Shown here: one piece after another, positions 29,190-36,978 of the stretch | Layout of the letters: each line of letters starts with the position of its first letter | Numbering within the stretch: position 1 is the stretch's first letter | NCBI GenBank assembly: GCA_016783245.1 | Contig: JADHWY010000003.1 | Coordinates: 1-46,396, forward strand | Length of the DNA: 46,396 nt | Reading direction: 5' to 3' | From: Dehalococcoidales bacterium | GTDB taxonomy: Bacteria; Chloroflexota; Dehalococcoidia; Dehalococcoidales; BS750m-G39 | The notes under the pieces: model-generated | The model's database searches: none | Told to the model about the DNA's origin: nothing | What the model saw: the letters and a program-made list of their open reading frames with translations, nothing else | Translations under genes and position numbers: made by a program

Positions 29190-30179
29190 ATGATTGGAAG
29201 CCTAATATGGCAAATAAGCTCAATATCTGCTATTATGAATCAAAACTCTCCAGTAATACATTACCATGAGGAACTGAGATTGACTGAACTGAGTTACGTC
29301 AGGACATCCAAAGATTTAGTCACTCCTATTGATGTGACTCAATCTGGTTTTCTTCAACAGGCCCTCCGCAAGACAAAAGAAGCTAGTCCCTATGTCGACC
29401 GTGCGAAGCAGCTTCTTGATAAGTTGCAGATGGCTCTCGAACCTCAAGAGCTGATAGATATCGAGGAAATTCGTGATGATCTTATTACGGCTGCTGGTTT
29501 CTCAGATAAAGCAACCAGCTATTTCTCCTCCTCCGAACTTGAAAATGCACTGTTAGAGGTATTAGAACAGATTGAGAAGAAAGCTGGCCCCGACTGGCGA
29601 ACAGAGATTATATATCGTTTCCTACTCACTAGGGGAGACACTCTTGGTGGTGTTATGCGTAATATAATGGGTGCAGAGGCCAAAGCCAAGTTTACGGAAG
29701 TCATTTTGAAAGCGCTACAAAACAAGGATATATTGCCCAGTATCATCCACTCGAAGGCTAATATCGATAAGGTGCAACAGATCTCATGGCCTGACCGAAT
29801 ATTGCTTTTTGATAAAAAGCCAAAGCTCATTGGTGGCAAGAACGTTGATGTAATCCTACTGCGTCAATCTGAAAGCCACGTGTCAGTGACTGCACTATTG
29901 GATAGAAAGGATAACTATCTAGTTTGTGGGGAGGTTAAAGGTGGCATAGACCCGGCAGGTGCTGACGAACACTGGAAAACTGCATATGGAGCGCTAGCCA
30001 GAATACGTGAGAAATTCCAAGAAGGGCAACCTAAACTATTCTTTGTTGGTGCAGCCATTGAAAACTCTATGGCTGATGAAATCTTCTCGCAGCTGCAATC
30101 CGGGCTATTAAATCACGCTGCAAATCTTAATGTATCTCAACAAGTTTCTGATTTAGCTGCGTGGTTAGTCTCTTTTTGA
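29190..30179 (+). CDS. AvaI/BsoBI-type type II restriction endonuclease
   Basis: A 329-residue restriction enzyme. The family blocks are clear: DLVTPIDVTQSGFLQQAL, YRFLLTRGDTLGGVMRN and GEVKGGIDPAGADEHWKTAYGALARI. The catalytic residues align as D220, E248 and K250; their 28-residue spacing equals the D212/E240/K242 spacing recalled for BsoBI. Relatives cut CYCGRG, so this site is predicted but not proven. An ATG at 29235 is an alternative start giving 314 residues; neither has a clear ribosome site. The 3' end overlaps the convergent methyltransferase gene by 43 bases. Confidence 0.85.
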   Translation: MIGSLIWQISSISAIMNQNSPVIHYHEELRLTELSYVRTSKDLVTPIDVTQSGFLQQALRKTKEASPYVDRAKQLLDKLQMALEPQELIDIEEIRDDLITAAGFSDKATSYFSSSELENALLEVLEQIEKKAGPDWRTEIIYRFLLTRGDTLGGVMRNIMGAEAKAKFTEVILKALQNKDILPSIIHSKANIDKVQQISWPDRILLFDKKPKLIGGKNVDVILLRQSESHVSVTALLDRKDNYLVCGEVKGGIDPAGADEHWKTAYGALARIREKFQEGQPKLFFVGAAIENSMADEIFSQLQSGLLNHAANLNVSQQVSDLAAWLVSF

Positions 30180-31588
30180 CGACTCCAGACGTAAACACAC
30201 TTCCGTAGTTCCTCGCGCCCGTGTATCCGCATTTGCTGACTGCTGTTACCTTTCCCAATTGGCAGAGCCCATATTACCTGAGTGTCAAAGCCTGCTCGCT
30301 GCGCGATCTCCGATAATATCAAATCAACAGGGATATGTATTCCCTGGTACCTAACGTTGTCATTTACCATAACAAAGCGTGCCCCTGGTTTCAACAACCT
30401 GGCACATTCAAAAATCACGACTGTGAGCTCTTTAAAGTAATTGCGCACCATACGTGGTATTCCGTTATTATTCAACAATCCTTCATTACGACATAGGTCT
30501 AGATACTTGAGTATGAGTCCTAGCAATTCTTGAGACTCAAAAGCCTTGGTAGAATTACTTAGGCGAACTAGGTCAGTTTTTTTGCCCAAGTCCGCTTTCT
30601 CGCGATTCTCCACAGTACAACTTAACATAGCTTGACGGAGAGCTCGGATTTCCTCTTCGCCGATTCCCATCATGGCAAGTTCAAGGGCATAGGTGCGAGT
30701 GTAATCGTATCGGTTACAGTATGGTGGCGACGTAATAATCCCATCGAAGGACTCGTTCTCCAAAGTTGGCAGTATGTCTAGGCAGGAACCCTTAAGCAGT
30801 TGCACTTCACCCGATCTCTGTTCTCCAAATAGATCTGCAAATCTCAGTTGGTCTCCATATATATCTCCCGCAATCTGGTCAAGTTTTGCACATATTGCCG
30901 GGGTAAAGGACTTTATTGTTCCCTTGTGAAACGGCTTCTTTCCTACTCTCCTTCCGGAGCGGTAGTCCCATCGTAGATATTGCCCGTCTTTTCTCGTATA
31001 ACTGACATCCTCAAGTATGCACAAAGTGGCGAAGAATAGAATGCGCCTGAGGCTCTCTTCGTTTACCCTTTCTACCTCATACAAGTAACGACCCAGCTCC
31101 ACTTCTGTCTGCAATGGGAAGGCTCCCCTAGTGATGCGAATATGGGGGAAGTTTTTGCTCTCCCCTGGTCTCTGCCATATGAGGCTTTCCCTGAATCGTC
31201 GAATTCTCTCAGCCATCTGGCTGGCCTCTGCCATTCGCAGTATCTGTCGTACTTCAATAATCTCTGCACTACTTGGCAGCAATTCAATACCCACAGAATC
31301 AACACCAAGTTCGCTTGCGGTGAAAAGGGCAGCACCACAGCCAGCAAATGGGTCAAGAATACGGCCAGAATCTAAAGCGAATCTACGTATAACATAGCGG
31401 ACAAGGTCCGACGAGAATCCCTCCTTATATTTGTACCATCTATGACCATTCTTGGTTTTATTGGCCTGGAAACTTACTAGAGTACGGTCCAAATCATAGT
31501 TAACTCGCAGTTTCTCTCCAAATTTGGCGTGAAGTCTATCGTCGGCTGCTTTTATTTCTTCTAGAATCTTCGTATGGTCACTAGTCAT
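30137..31588 (-). CDS. DNA methyltransferase, probable N4-cytosine type
   Basis: A 483-residue SAM-dependent DNA methyltransferase. Motif I is LDPFAGCGAALF (residues 78-89) and the catalytic motif IV is SPPY (S287-Y290); Ser before PPY is typical of N4-cytosine enzymes. Motif order I then IV is standard for the beta-like layout. Paired with the convergent AvaI/BsoBI-type endonuclease, it is expected to protect CYCGRG. The ATG at 31588 lies within the end of a 31-codon ORF, suggesting translational coupling. The last 14 codons overlap the restriction gene on the other strand. Confidence 0.85.
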   Translation of the reverse strand: MTSDHTKILEEIKAADDRLHAKFGEKLRVNYDLDRTLVSFQANKTKNGHRWYKYKEGFSSDLVRYVIRRFALDSGRILDPFAGCGAALFTASELGVDSVGIELLPSSAEIIEVRQILRMAEASQMAERIRRFRESLIWQRPGESKNFPHIRITRGAFPLQTEVELGRYLYEVERVNEESLRRILFFATLCILEDVSYTRKDGQYLRWDYRSGRRVGKKPFHKGTIKSFTPAICAKLDQIAGDIYGDQLRFADLFGEQRSGEVQLLKGSCLDILPTLENESFDGIITSPPYCNRYDYTRTYALELAMMGIGEEEIRALRQAMLSCTVENREKADLGKKTDLVRLSNSTKAFESQELLGLILKYLDLCRNEGLLNNNGIPRMVRNYFKELTVVIFECARLLKPGARFVMVNDNVRYQGIHIPVDLILSEIAQRAGFDTQVIWALPIGKGNSSQQMRIHGREELRKCVYVWSRQKETNHAAKSETC

Positions 31589-31676
31589 TGTCTCTCGTCT
31601 CCGATGGGTTATTCGACATGATTTGCCCTAATAAAGTTTCTAGCTCGTGACGGTCATACAGCCGGTAGTTGTTCAC
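31581..31676 (-). CDS. 31-residue ORF linking the RHH regulator and the methyltransferase
   Basis: GTG at 31676, TAG at 31583-31581. A perfect AGGAGG ribosome site sits 8 bases before the GTG, inside the end of the RHH gene, and the ORF starts 2 bases after that gene's stop. The sequence is polar and helical (NNYRLYDRHELETLLGQIM, then a flexible tail). Its end overlaps the methyltransferase ATG by 8 bases. It could be a small protein or mainly a device that couples or throttles methyltransferase translation. Confidence 0.6.
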   Translation of the reverse strand: MNNYRLYDRHELETLLGQIMSNNPSETRDND

Positions 31677-31678
31677 AG

Positions 31679-31876
31679 CTACCGCCTCCTCTTTGATTTT
31701 CTAGGTGCTTTCTTTTTGCCGGCCTGCTCTGCAACTGAATACTCGCCCAAGCTCTCAGAAATCAACATAGCAACGTAGTCCTGCATAGAGGTATCTTTAT
31801 ATACGCATTTCACCTTCAGTTTCTTGTATATTTCTTCTGGTATTCTCACATGGAGCTGTTTTTCTTCATTACTCAT
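31679..31876 (-). CDS. Ribbon-helix-helix (Arc/CopG-like) transcription regulator
   Basis: A 65-residue protein. The beta strand KQLHVRIPEEIYKKLKVKC and following helices (SMQDYVAMLISESLGEY) form the RHH fold, with a basic tail (KKKAPRKSKRRR). The start is placed at ATG 31876 rather than 31957: a strong promoter and tandem operator-like repeats lie at 31891-31942, which would be inside the longer form. It heads the methyltransferase operon and likely represses itself and possibly the restriction-modification genes. Conventional restriction-modification controllers are helix-turn-helix C proteins. Confidence 0.82.
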   Translation of the reverse strand: MSNEEKQLHVRIPEEIYKKLKVKCVYKDTSMQDYVAMLISESLGEYSVAEQAGKKKAPRKSKRRR

Positions 31877-31890
31877 ATCTTTACTTCGTC

Positions 31891-31922
31891 TGGTAGAAAT
31901 ATACTTTGGTATAAATATACCA
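31891..31922. promoter_or_regulatory. Tandem operator-like repeats at the RHH promoter
   Basis: TGGTAGAAATATAC at 31891 and TGGTATAAATATAC at 31907 are direct repeats exactly 16 bases apart. The second extends into a near-perfect palindrome ending CA at 31922. They cover the -10 box and the predicted transcript start. Spaced direct repeats on one face of the helix suit cooperative binding of RHH dimers. Confidence 0.65.
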
Positions 31923-31942
31923 TAATATCCTAAAAATGTCAA
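31914..31942 (-). promoter_or_regulatory. Promoter of the RHH/methyltransferase operon
   Basis: On the minus strand, perfect -35 TTGACA (31942-31937), a 17-base spacer and extended -10 TGG-TATATT (-10 at 31919-31914). The transcript should start near 31907, giving a leader of about 31 bases. Confidence 0.75.
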
Positions 31943-31991
31943 TAGGTTTATTGCCAAAAATAAGATACGTGATAAATAATCCTCTAATTTA

Positions 31992-32000
31992 TGCTAAAAT
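31992..32000 (+). promoter_or_regulatory. Extended -10 promoter for the SbcC-like gene
   Basis: TGCTAAAAT (TG, one base, TAAAAT) ends 21 bases before the ATG at 32022. No good -35 is present. Confidence 0.45.
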
Positions 32001-32021
32001 AGGCAAAACGGAGCTTCACAA

Positions 32022-34592
32022 ATGATTCCCATTAAATTAGCATTGCACAACTTTATGTGCTATCGGGATAATGTGCCGCCACTTCATTTTGATGGTATCC
32101 ATACCGCCTGTATTAGTGGCGATAATGGCAATGGCAAATCAGCTCTAATTGATGCTATGACCTGGGCGCTGTGGGGCAAAACCAGGGCTAAGAGCGATGA
32201 TGACCTCATTCATTCAGGGCAGACTGAAATGGAGGTGGAGTTTGACTTCGCCGTAGGGCAACAACCATATCGCATTATACGCAAGCACTCTAAGCCCAAG
32301 CAGCGACGGCGCTCAGGACAAACCCTCTTGGAGTTTCAGGTAGCCGCCGACGACAGTTTCAGGTCAATTACAGGCGACAGTATTACCCAGACACAGCAGA
32401 AAATTATCGACACCCTGCACATGGACTACCCCACATTTATTAATAGCGCCCTTTTGCTGCAAGGTCATGCCGATGAGTTCGCTATCAAGCGACCAGTCGA
32501 GCGCAAGCAGGTGCTAGCTGATATTCTGGGGCTTTCCTTCTACGATGAACTTGAAGAACAGGCTAAAGACCTGGCTAAACAGCAGGAAACAGAAAAATCG
32601 CAACTTGAAAGCGCTATCAAAGATATCAGCGATGAATTAGCCCAAAAGCCAATCTATGAGGCTGAGCTGGAACAGGCGCAGACTGGACTCTCCCAAATAG
32701 AAAAAATAATAACAGAGCAAGAGTCCAGGCTCAACAGGCTGCGACAGGAAAAGGAATCCCTGGAAAATAAGAAGACACAACTAACTCAGTTAGAGGAGCA
32801 TGTAGCAGCCACCAAAAGAGAGTTAGACCGCCGAGACGAAGAAATTAAACAACACCACGCCCGGCTCAAAGAGTACGAAGGGGTAATAGCCCGGCGTTTC
32901 ACTATAGAAGAGGGCTATGCCCAATTAATTAAAGCCCGAAGACAAAATGATGAGCTAAACCAAAAGCTAGGGTTACTGGTTAAATTAAGGGATAGTAAGA
33001 GCCAGTTAGAGATGAGTATAGAGCGGGCACAGGCAGCTCTAATTACGGAGCATAAATTAGCTCAAAGCAGAATCACAGAGTTGGAAGCTATCTCACAGAG
33101 ACTGCCCCTACTTAAAAATGAGCTACAGCAGGTAGAAGTTCAATTGCACCAGTTGGCTGAACAGGAAGAGATGCTAAGCAGAAAAAAGCAGACCAGCCAA
33201 GAGCTAAGAATGCAGGTTCACTATCTAGAATCTAGCAAAACCAGACTAGAACAGGAAATAAAGGAGCTACAAGAAAAGCTCAGCCTCCTGTCAACCCAGA
33301 GCGATGCTACATGCCCCTTATGTGAAACTGAGGTGGGTAGAGATGGTTTAAAACGAATTGAAGTGAAATACACAACTGATAGGGACAGCAAAGCTGACTC
33401 CCTAAAGTCAAATCAAGCCGAGCTAGCCAGTAAGAAAATAGAGCTTGAGTCGCTGGAAAGCGAAATATCACAGCTAGAAGCAAAGCTAAATAAAGATAAA
33501 GCCTCGGCACAGAGTAAAGTCAGCATCCTCAGCAAAGACATTGGTGAAGCCGAAGCGGCAGATAACCAGCTAAACGAGGAAGGAAAACAACTGACTGAGA
33601 TTGAACAGCGCCTAGCCATGAAGGATTTTGCCACTATGGAGCAACAAGCGTTAGCACAACTTGAGGAGGAATTAGCCAAGCTTGATTACGATTCACAGCA
33701 GCATGAGCAAGCCCGCTATCGCCTGACCGAATTAGAACAATATGAAAGCCCCAAGCGAAAACTTGAAGAAGCCGATAGGCTCATCAACCAAGAGAAAGAG
33801 GCTGCTCATAAAGCTGCGGAAGCTAGCCAAGAGCTACGACAGAGGCTGGAGATTGACAATCAAAAAAGGCAAGACCTAAGTGAAGAACTCGGCGCATTCC
33901 CCCGGCTAATCGGTGATTTAACCCAGGCTGAAACCGATTACCAGGCGCTAGCCGCCCAAGAAAAGCAAGCCCAGGAGCTAATGTGGAGCGTGAAGTCAAA
34001 GCTAGAGCGCTGCTCTGAGATGGAGATAAGAAAGAGGGAAAAGGAAAGTCTAATGGGTCAAGCATCACGGGAGGAGAAAATCTATAAAGACCTCGCTCAA
34101 GCCTTCGGCAAAAAAGGGATACAAGCCTTGCTCATTGAGATGGCACTTCCTGAAATTGAAGCAGAAGCCAATAGACTGCTGGGACGGATGACAGATAATA
34201 GAATGCATGTGAAAATTGAAACCCAGCGGGAAACCAAAAAGGGAGATGTTATTGAAACCCTGGATATTAACATTGCTGACGAGCTAGGAACACGAAATTA
34301 TGAAATGTTCAGTGGTGGTGAAGCCTTTCGCATTAACTTCGCCGTTCGTATTGCCCTGTCCAAGCTGTTAGCCAGACGAGCCGGGGCACCACTACCCACT
34401 CTAGTCATTGATGAAGGCTTTGGCACCCAAGATAGCACCGGCATTGAAAAACTTAAAGAGGCAATAAACTCTATTCAAGACGATTTTGACAAGATACTGG
34501 TTATCACTCATATTGAGGAACTTAGAGACGCCTTCCCCACCCGGATTGATGTAATCAAAACCGCTGAAGGCTCAACGCTGGAAGTTAGCTAA
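32022..34592 (+). CDS. SbcC/Rad50-like SMC-family ATPase
   Basis: An 856-residue Rad50/SbcC-type ATPase. Walker A is SGDNGNGKSA (residues 32-41); then comes a long antiparallel coiled coil broken by the zinc hook CPLC (C431-C434); the signature motif MFSGGEAFRINFAV and Walker B LVIDEGFGTQD (D797, E798) close the head. It would form DNA-end tethering complexes with an SbcD/Mre11 nuclease, but no sbcD lies next to it. A GGAG ribosome site precedes the ATG. The last codons (GSTLEVS) are echoed as a remnant at 35144-35167. Confidence 0.92.
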   Translation: MIPIKLALHNFMCYRDNVPPLHFDGIHTACISGDNGNGKSALIDAMTWALWGKTRAKSDDDLIHSGQTEMEVEFDFAVGQQPYRIIRKHSKPKQRRRSGQTLLEFQVAADDSFRSITGDSITQTQQKIIDTLHMDYPTFINSALLLQGHADEFAIKRPVERKQVLADILGLSFYDELEEQAKDLAKQQETEKSQLESAIKDISDELAQKPIYEAELEQAQTGLSQIEKIITEQESRLNRLRQEKESLENKKTQLTQLEEHVAATKRELDRRDEEIKQHHARLKEYEGVIARRFTIEEGYAQLIKARRQNDELNQKLGLLVKLRDSKSQLEMSIERAQAALITEHKLAQSRITELEAISQRLPLLKNELQQVEVQLHQLAEQEEMLSRKKQTSQELRMQVHYLESSKTRLEQEIKELQEKLSLLSTQSDATCPLCETEVGRDGLKRIEVKYTTDRDSKADSLKSNQAELASKKIELESLESEISQLEAKLNKDKASAQSKVSILSKDIGEAEAADNQLNEEGKQLTEIEQRLAMKDFATMEQQALAQLEEELAKLDYDSQQHEQARYRLTELEQYESPKRKLEEADRLINQEKEAAHKAAEASQELRQRLEIDNQKRQDLSEELGAFPRLIGDLTQAETDYQALAAQEKQAQELMWSVKSKLERCSEMEIRKREKESLMGQASREEKIYKDLAQAFGKKGIQALLIEMALPEIEAEANRLLGRMTDNRMHVKIETQRETKKGDVIETLDINIADELGTRNYEMFSGGEAFRINFAVRIALSKLLARRAGAPLPTLVIDEGFGTQDSTGIEKLKEAINSIQDDFDKILVITHIEELRDAFPTRIDVIKTAEGSTLEVS

Positions 34593-34653
34593 TTTACAAC
34601 CCAAGGTCATCGGCAATCCCTTTCATTGCCTTCAGTCCAACAATTTGAATTCA
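34568..34653. repeat. Direct repeat copy A of the sbcC/HD-gene junction
   Basis: From AGGCTCAAC in the sbcC 3' end through the remnant of an HD-gene 3' end. It aligns over its whole length with 35143-35233. The copies are diverged but keep codon-level similarity in both genes. Confidence 0.7.
34594..34653 (-). pseudogene. Remnant of the 3' end of an HD-domain gene
   Basis: Read on the minus strand, this 60-base stretch translates (with one frameshift) to GLKAMKGIADDLGL and a stop, matching the end of the intact HD-domain protein at 35173-35724 (GLEAMKEIAGELGL). The rest of this gene copy is missing. It shows that a second copy of the HD gene, or of its end, once followed sbcC. Confidence 0.75.
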
Positions 34654-34663
34654 TAATGGGTGC

Positions 34664-35053
34664 CTACTGAGATTTCCGGCTTTGTGCTTGCTTATTGAGC
34701 TTCTTTATCACTATACCGGCGGCTATGCATGCCAGACCCGGCAGTAACATAACGAATACCCCCCAATACTTATATGGTTCATCAAGACCCATACCATAAC
34801 CGTAGAACGATGAAATATAGGCAACTCCAACTACTATGGACCCTATCCAGAAGTATTTTGTTCTGGTGATGAATCCCCCGATAAGTGCCAGTAATGCGCC
34901 GACAGCACCTGCGCACAATGTAACAAAATACCCAGCACCAGACCCCAATGTCCCCGTACTAACCCATGTCCAAGAAGATGAGAAGGATAGTGGTAAACCT
35001 AGTGCTATAACCAGCAGTCCAAACCAGGCGATAATTATTAATGTCACTCTCAT
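34664..35053 (-). CDS. Orphan membrane protein, four predicted spans
   Basis: A 129-residue hydrophobic protein with four likely membrane helices (about 4-26, 40-62, 68-87 and 97-115) and a basic C-terminus (KKLNKQAQSRKSQ). No motif is recognised. It lies in the middle of a block bounded by two copies of the sbcC/HD junction and is absent from the reconstructed ancestral order, so it may have been brought in by the event that made the duplication. Confidence 0.6.
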   Translation of the reverse strand: MRVTLIIIAWFGLLVIALGLPLSFSSSWTWVSTGTLGSGAGYFVTLCAGAVGALLALIGGFITRTKYFWIGSIVVGVAYISSFYGYGMGLDEPYKYWGVFVMLLPGLACIAAGIVIKKLNKQAQSRKSQ

Positions 35054-35137
35054 CTCACATCCGACTCTTTAGTGATATGTCTCAATACTAACATAACCCT
35101 CAAGGGTAGGCCAATAGCAGGCGACCAGTGAATCCCA

Positions 35138-35167
35138 CAAAAAGGCTCAACCATTGAAGTAAGCTAG
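35138..35167 (+). pseudogene. Remnant of the sbcC 3' end
   Basis: On the + strand, TKGSTIEVS plus a stop matches the SbcC end AEGSTLEVS at the codon level. It sits 5 bases from the 3' end of the intact HD gene, mirroring the intact sbcC next to the HD remnant at 34594-34653. Confidence 0.7.
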
Positions 35168-35233
35168 CTGGCTTAGAGACCTAATTCACCGGCAATCTCC
35201 TTCATCGCCTCCAGCCCCAGCTCAATAAATTCG
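35143..35233. repeat. Direct repeat copy B of the sbcC/HD-gene junction
   Basis: The partner of 34568-34653: degenerate sbcC end followed by the real HD-gene end. The copies are 575 bases apart and enclose the orphan membrane protein gene. Confidence 0.7.
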
Positions 35234-35724
35234 TCAAGCTCAAGCCCGATTTTAGCGCATTGAGAGATTTGCTCTCTATTCACCCCAGCAGCAAAGCTCT
35301 TCTCCTTAAACCTCTTCCTCACCGACCTAGCTTCAACTCCAGCCAGCTTTTTATCCGGGCGAACCAGAGCAGCAGCAATTATTAAGCCCGTTAGCGGGTC
35401 AACACAAAACAGAGCTTTATCAAGCTTTGTCTCCAAGGGAATGCCATGGGCTGGGTTATGACATAGTATAGCATGAGCCACGGGCTCACTTGCTCCCAGC
35501 TCCCTTGACAGGTCAGCCCCCAGCCTACTATGGGTGTTCATATCTCCTTCAGTGAGCTCCATGTCTATATCATGCAGCAGCCCAGTAAGCCCCCACTCCT
35601 CCTCACCCTCATCAAGACGCCTGGCTAGAGCCCGCATAATAGCCTCAGTAGCCAACATGTGTTTGATTAGATTTTCATTCTCAATATTAGCTTTAATAGA
35701 GTCAAGTGCTTCTTCTCGGGTCAC
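35173..35724 (-). CDS. HD-domain phosphohydrolase (HDIG type)
   Basis: A protein of about 183 residues. The HD core includes KHMLATEAIMRAL (first His), GLLHDIDMELTEG (His-Asp pair), THSRLGADLSRE and AILCHNP (further His), then LCVDPLTGLI-like residues. Such small HD proteins are predicted hydrolases for nucleotides or other phosphate esters; the substrate is unknown. GTG 35724 is preferred because a GGGGG ribosome-like site lies 5 bases ahead; an ATG at 35745 has none. Either start overlaps the end of the MFS gene, so translation is probably coupled to it. Confidence 0.82.
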   Translation of the reverse strand: MTREEALDSIKANIENENLIKHMLATEAIMRALARRLDEGEEEWGLTGLLHDIDMELTEGDMNTHSRLGADLSRELGASEPVAHAILCHNPAHGIPLETKLDKALFCVDPLTGLIIAAALVRPDKKLAGVEARSVRKRFKEKSFAAGVNREQISQCAKIGLELDEFIELGLEAMKEIAGELGL

Positions 35725-36955
35725 TTTCACCCCCTTTCCCAACATGCGGTTTTAACAGTGATGCCAGTATAATACCTAAAATACCACCTGCAACGCAAAC
35801 CAAGAAGGCTAACTGGTAGCTACCAGTTACATCAAATATGTGACCAGCCAAGATGGGACCAGTAGCACCCCCGATTGCACCGATAAACATAAGACTCCCC
35901 AGGATTACACCGTGGGAACTCAGCCCAAATAGCTCAGCTACTATCGGCGACATCAGTACCGGTATACCACCACCGGCAAAGCCAAGGATAGCGGCAAATA
36001 AGTAAAGCCTCCATACCTCTGTGCCTAATTGCAGCCAGAATAAAGCAACTGACATCAGAATAAAGCAGCTAATAAGAGTTAACCTATTGCCAATTCTATC
36101 ACCAGCACTACCCATTATAATCATGCCGGCCATAGTTAGCCCCCCCATAACAGCTAGAATATTGGCGGCAGTGGTTGCTGGGATTCCTAGCTCGATGGCA
36201 TGTGGGACAATATGCACCATGATAGTTTCGGCACCAAATAGAAAGCAGCACAATATGGCACCAAGCACCCAAAATTGCCTGGTATGAACTGCCTGCTGAA
36301 AGGAAAACCCTTCGGTTTCCGAACTTAAGCTATTTTCCTTCACTCCATTCTCACCGTATGGCAACTGCCCCATTTGACTTGGGTCACGCCTTAGAAATTG
36401 CGCAGCCAAAATAACTAATATCAAGGTTATGATACCTACAATAATATAGGAGGTGCGCCAGCCATAGTCAGAGATGAGACGACTAGCTACCGGGGATACA
36501 ATCATTGTGCCTAAACCCATACCTGAAGCAACGATGCCTGTCATCATCCCCCGCCTCTTGACAAACCACCTGGCTACCGTAGATACCAAGGGAGTAAAAC
36601 TACCACCCATGCCAATAGCTATTATCACCCCATAGAACAGGTACAGTTGCCAGATAGCACTAATCTGTGACATCAATAAATAGCCTAATCCCAAAAAGAA
36701 GCCGCAGGCTACCATAACTATCCTGGGACCAAACCTGTCGGTTAGTTTCCCCATAGTAATAGTAAGAAAACCATTTAAAACAATACATAACGAGAAGGCA
36801 CCTGAGGTCATCGCCCTCGTCCAGCCAAACTCAGTTAGCACTGGTTTAAAAAATATCCCAAAGGTCCTAAATGTCCCCCAGATTACTATCATAATACAGA
36901 TAGCAGCTAAAACTACGATGTAGCCATAAAAGAACCCTGGCTTTTTCGTTTTCAA
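35702..36955 (-). CDS. MFS transporter, copy 1 (oxalate/formate or monocarboxylate-like)
   Basis: A 417-residue major facilitator with twelve membrane spans. The loop 2-3 signature is GKLTDRFGPRIVM, and the N-terminus FFYGYIVVLAAICIMIVIWGTFRTFGIFFKP is typical of the oxalate:formate/monocarboxylate group. RWFVKRRGMMTGI is a second conserved loop. It probably exchanges or imports small organic acids; the substrate is unproven. It is a diverged duplicate of the next gene upstream, separated by 23 bases. Confidence 0.87.
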   Translation of the reverse strand: MKTKKPGFFYGYIVVLAAICIMIVIWGTFRTFGIFFKPVLTEFGWTRAMTSGAFSLCIVLNGFLTITMGKLTDRFGPRIVMVACGFFLGLGYLLMSQISAIWQLYLFYGVIIAIGMGGSFTPLVSTVARWFVKRRGMMTGIVASGMGLGTMIVSPVASRLISDYGWRTSYIIVGIITLILVILAAQFLRRDPSQMGQLPYGENGVKENSLSSETEGFSFQQAVHTRQFWVLGAILCCFLFGAETIMVHIVPHAIELGIPATTAANILAVMGGLTMAGMIIMGSAGDRIGNRLTLISCFILMSVALFWLQLGTEVWRLYLFAAILGFAGGGIPVLMSPIVAELFGLSSHGVILGSLMFIGAIGGATGPILAGHIFDVTGSYQLAFLVCVAGGILGIILASLLKPHVGKGGESDPRRST

Positions 36956-36978
36956 ATCCGAATCCCTTCTCCTAGCCC

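Noticed and set aside
31877-31957. Longer N-terminus of the RHH protein starting at 31957
   Set aside because: It would place a near-consensus promoter and the tandem operator repeats inside the coding sequence, and the added residues do not match the RHH family.
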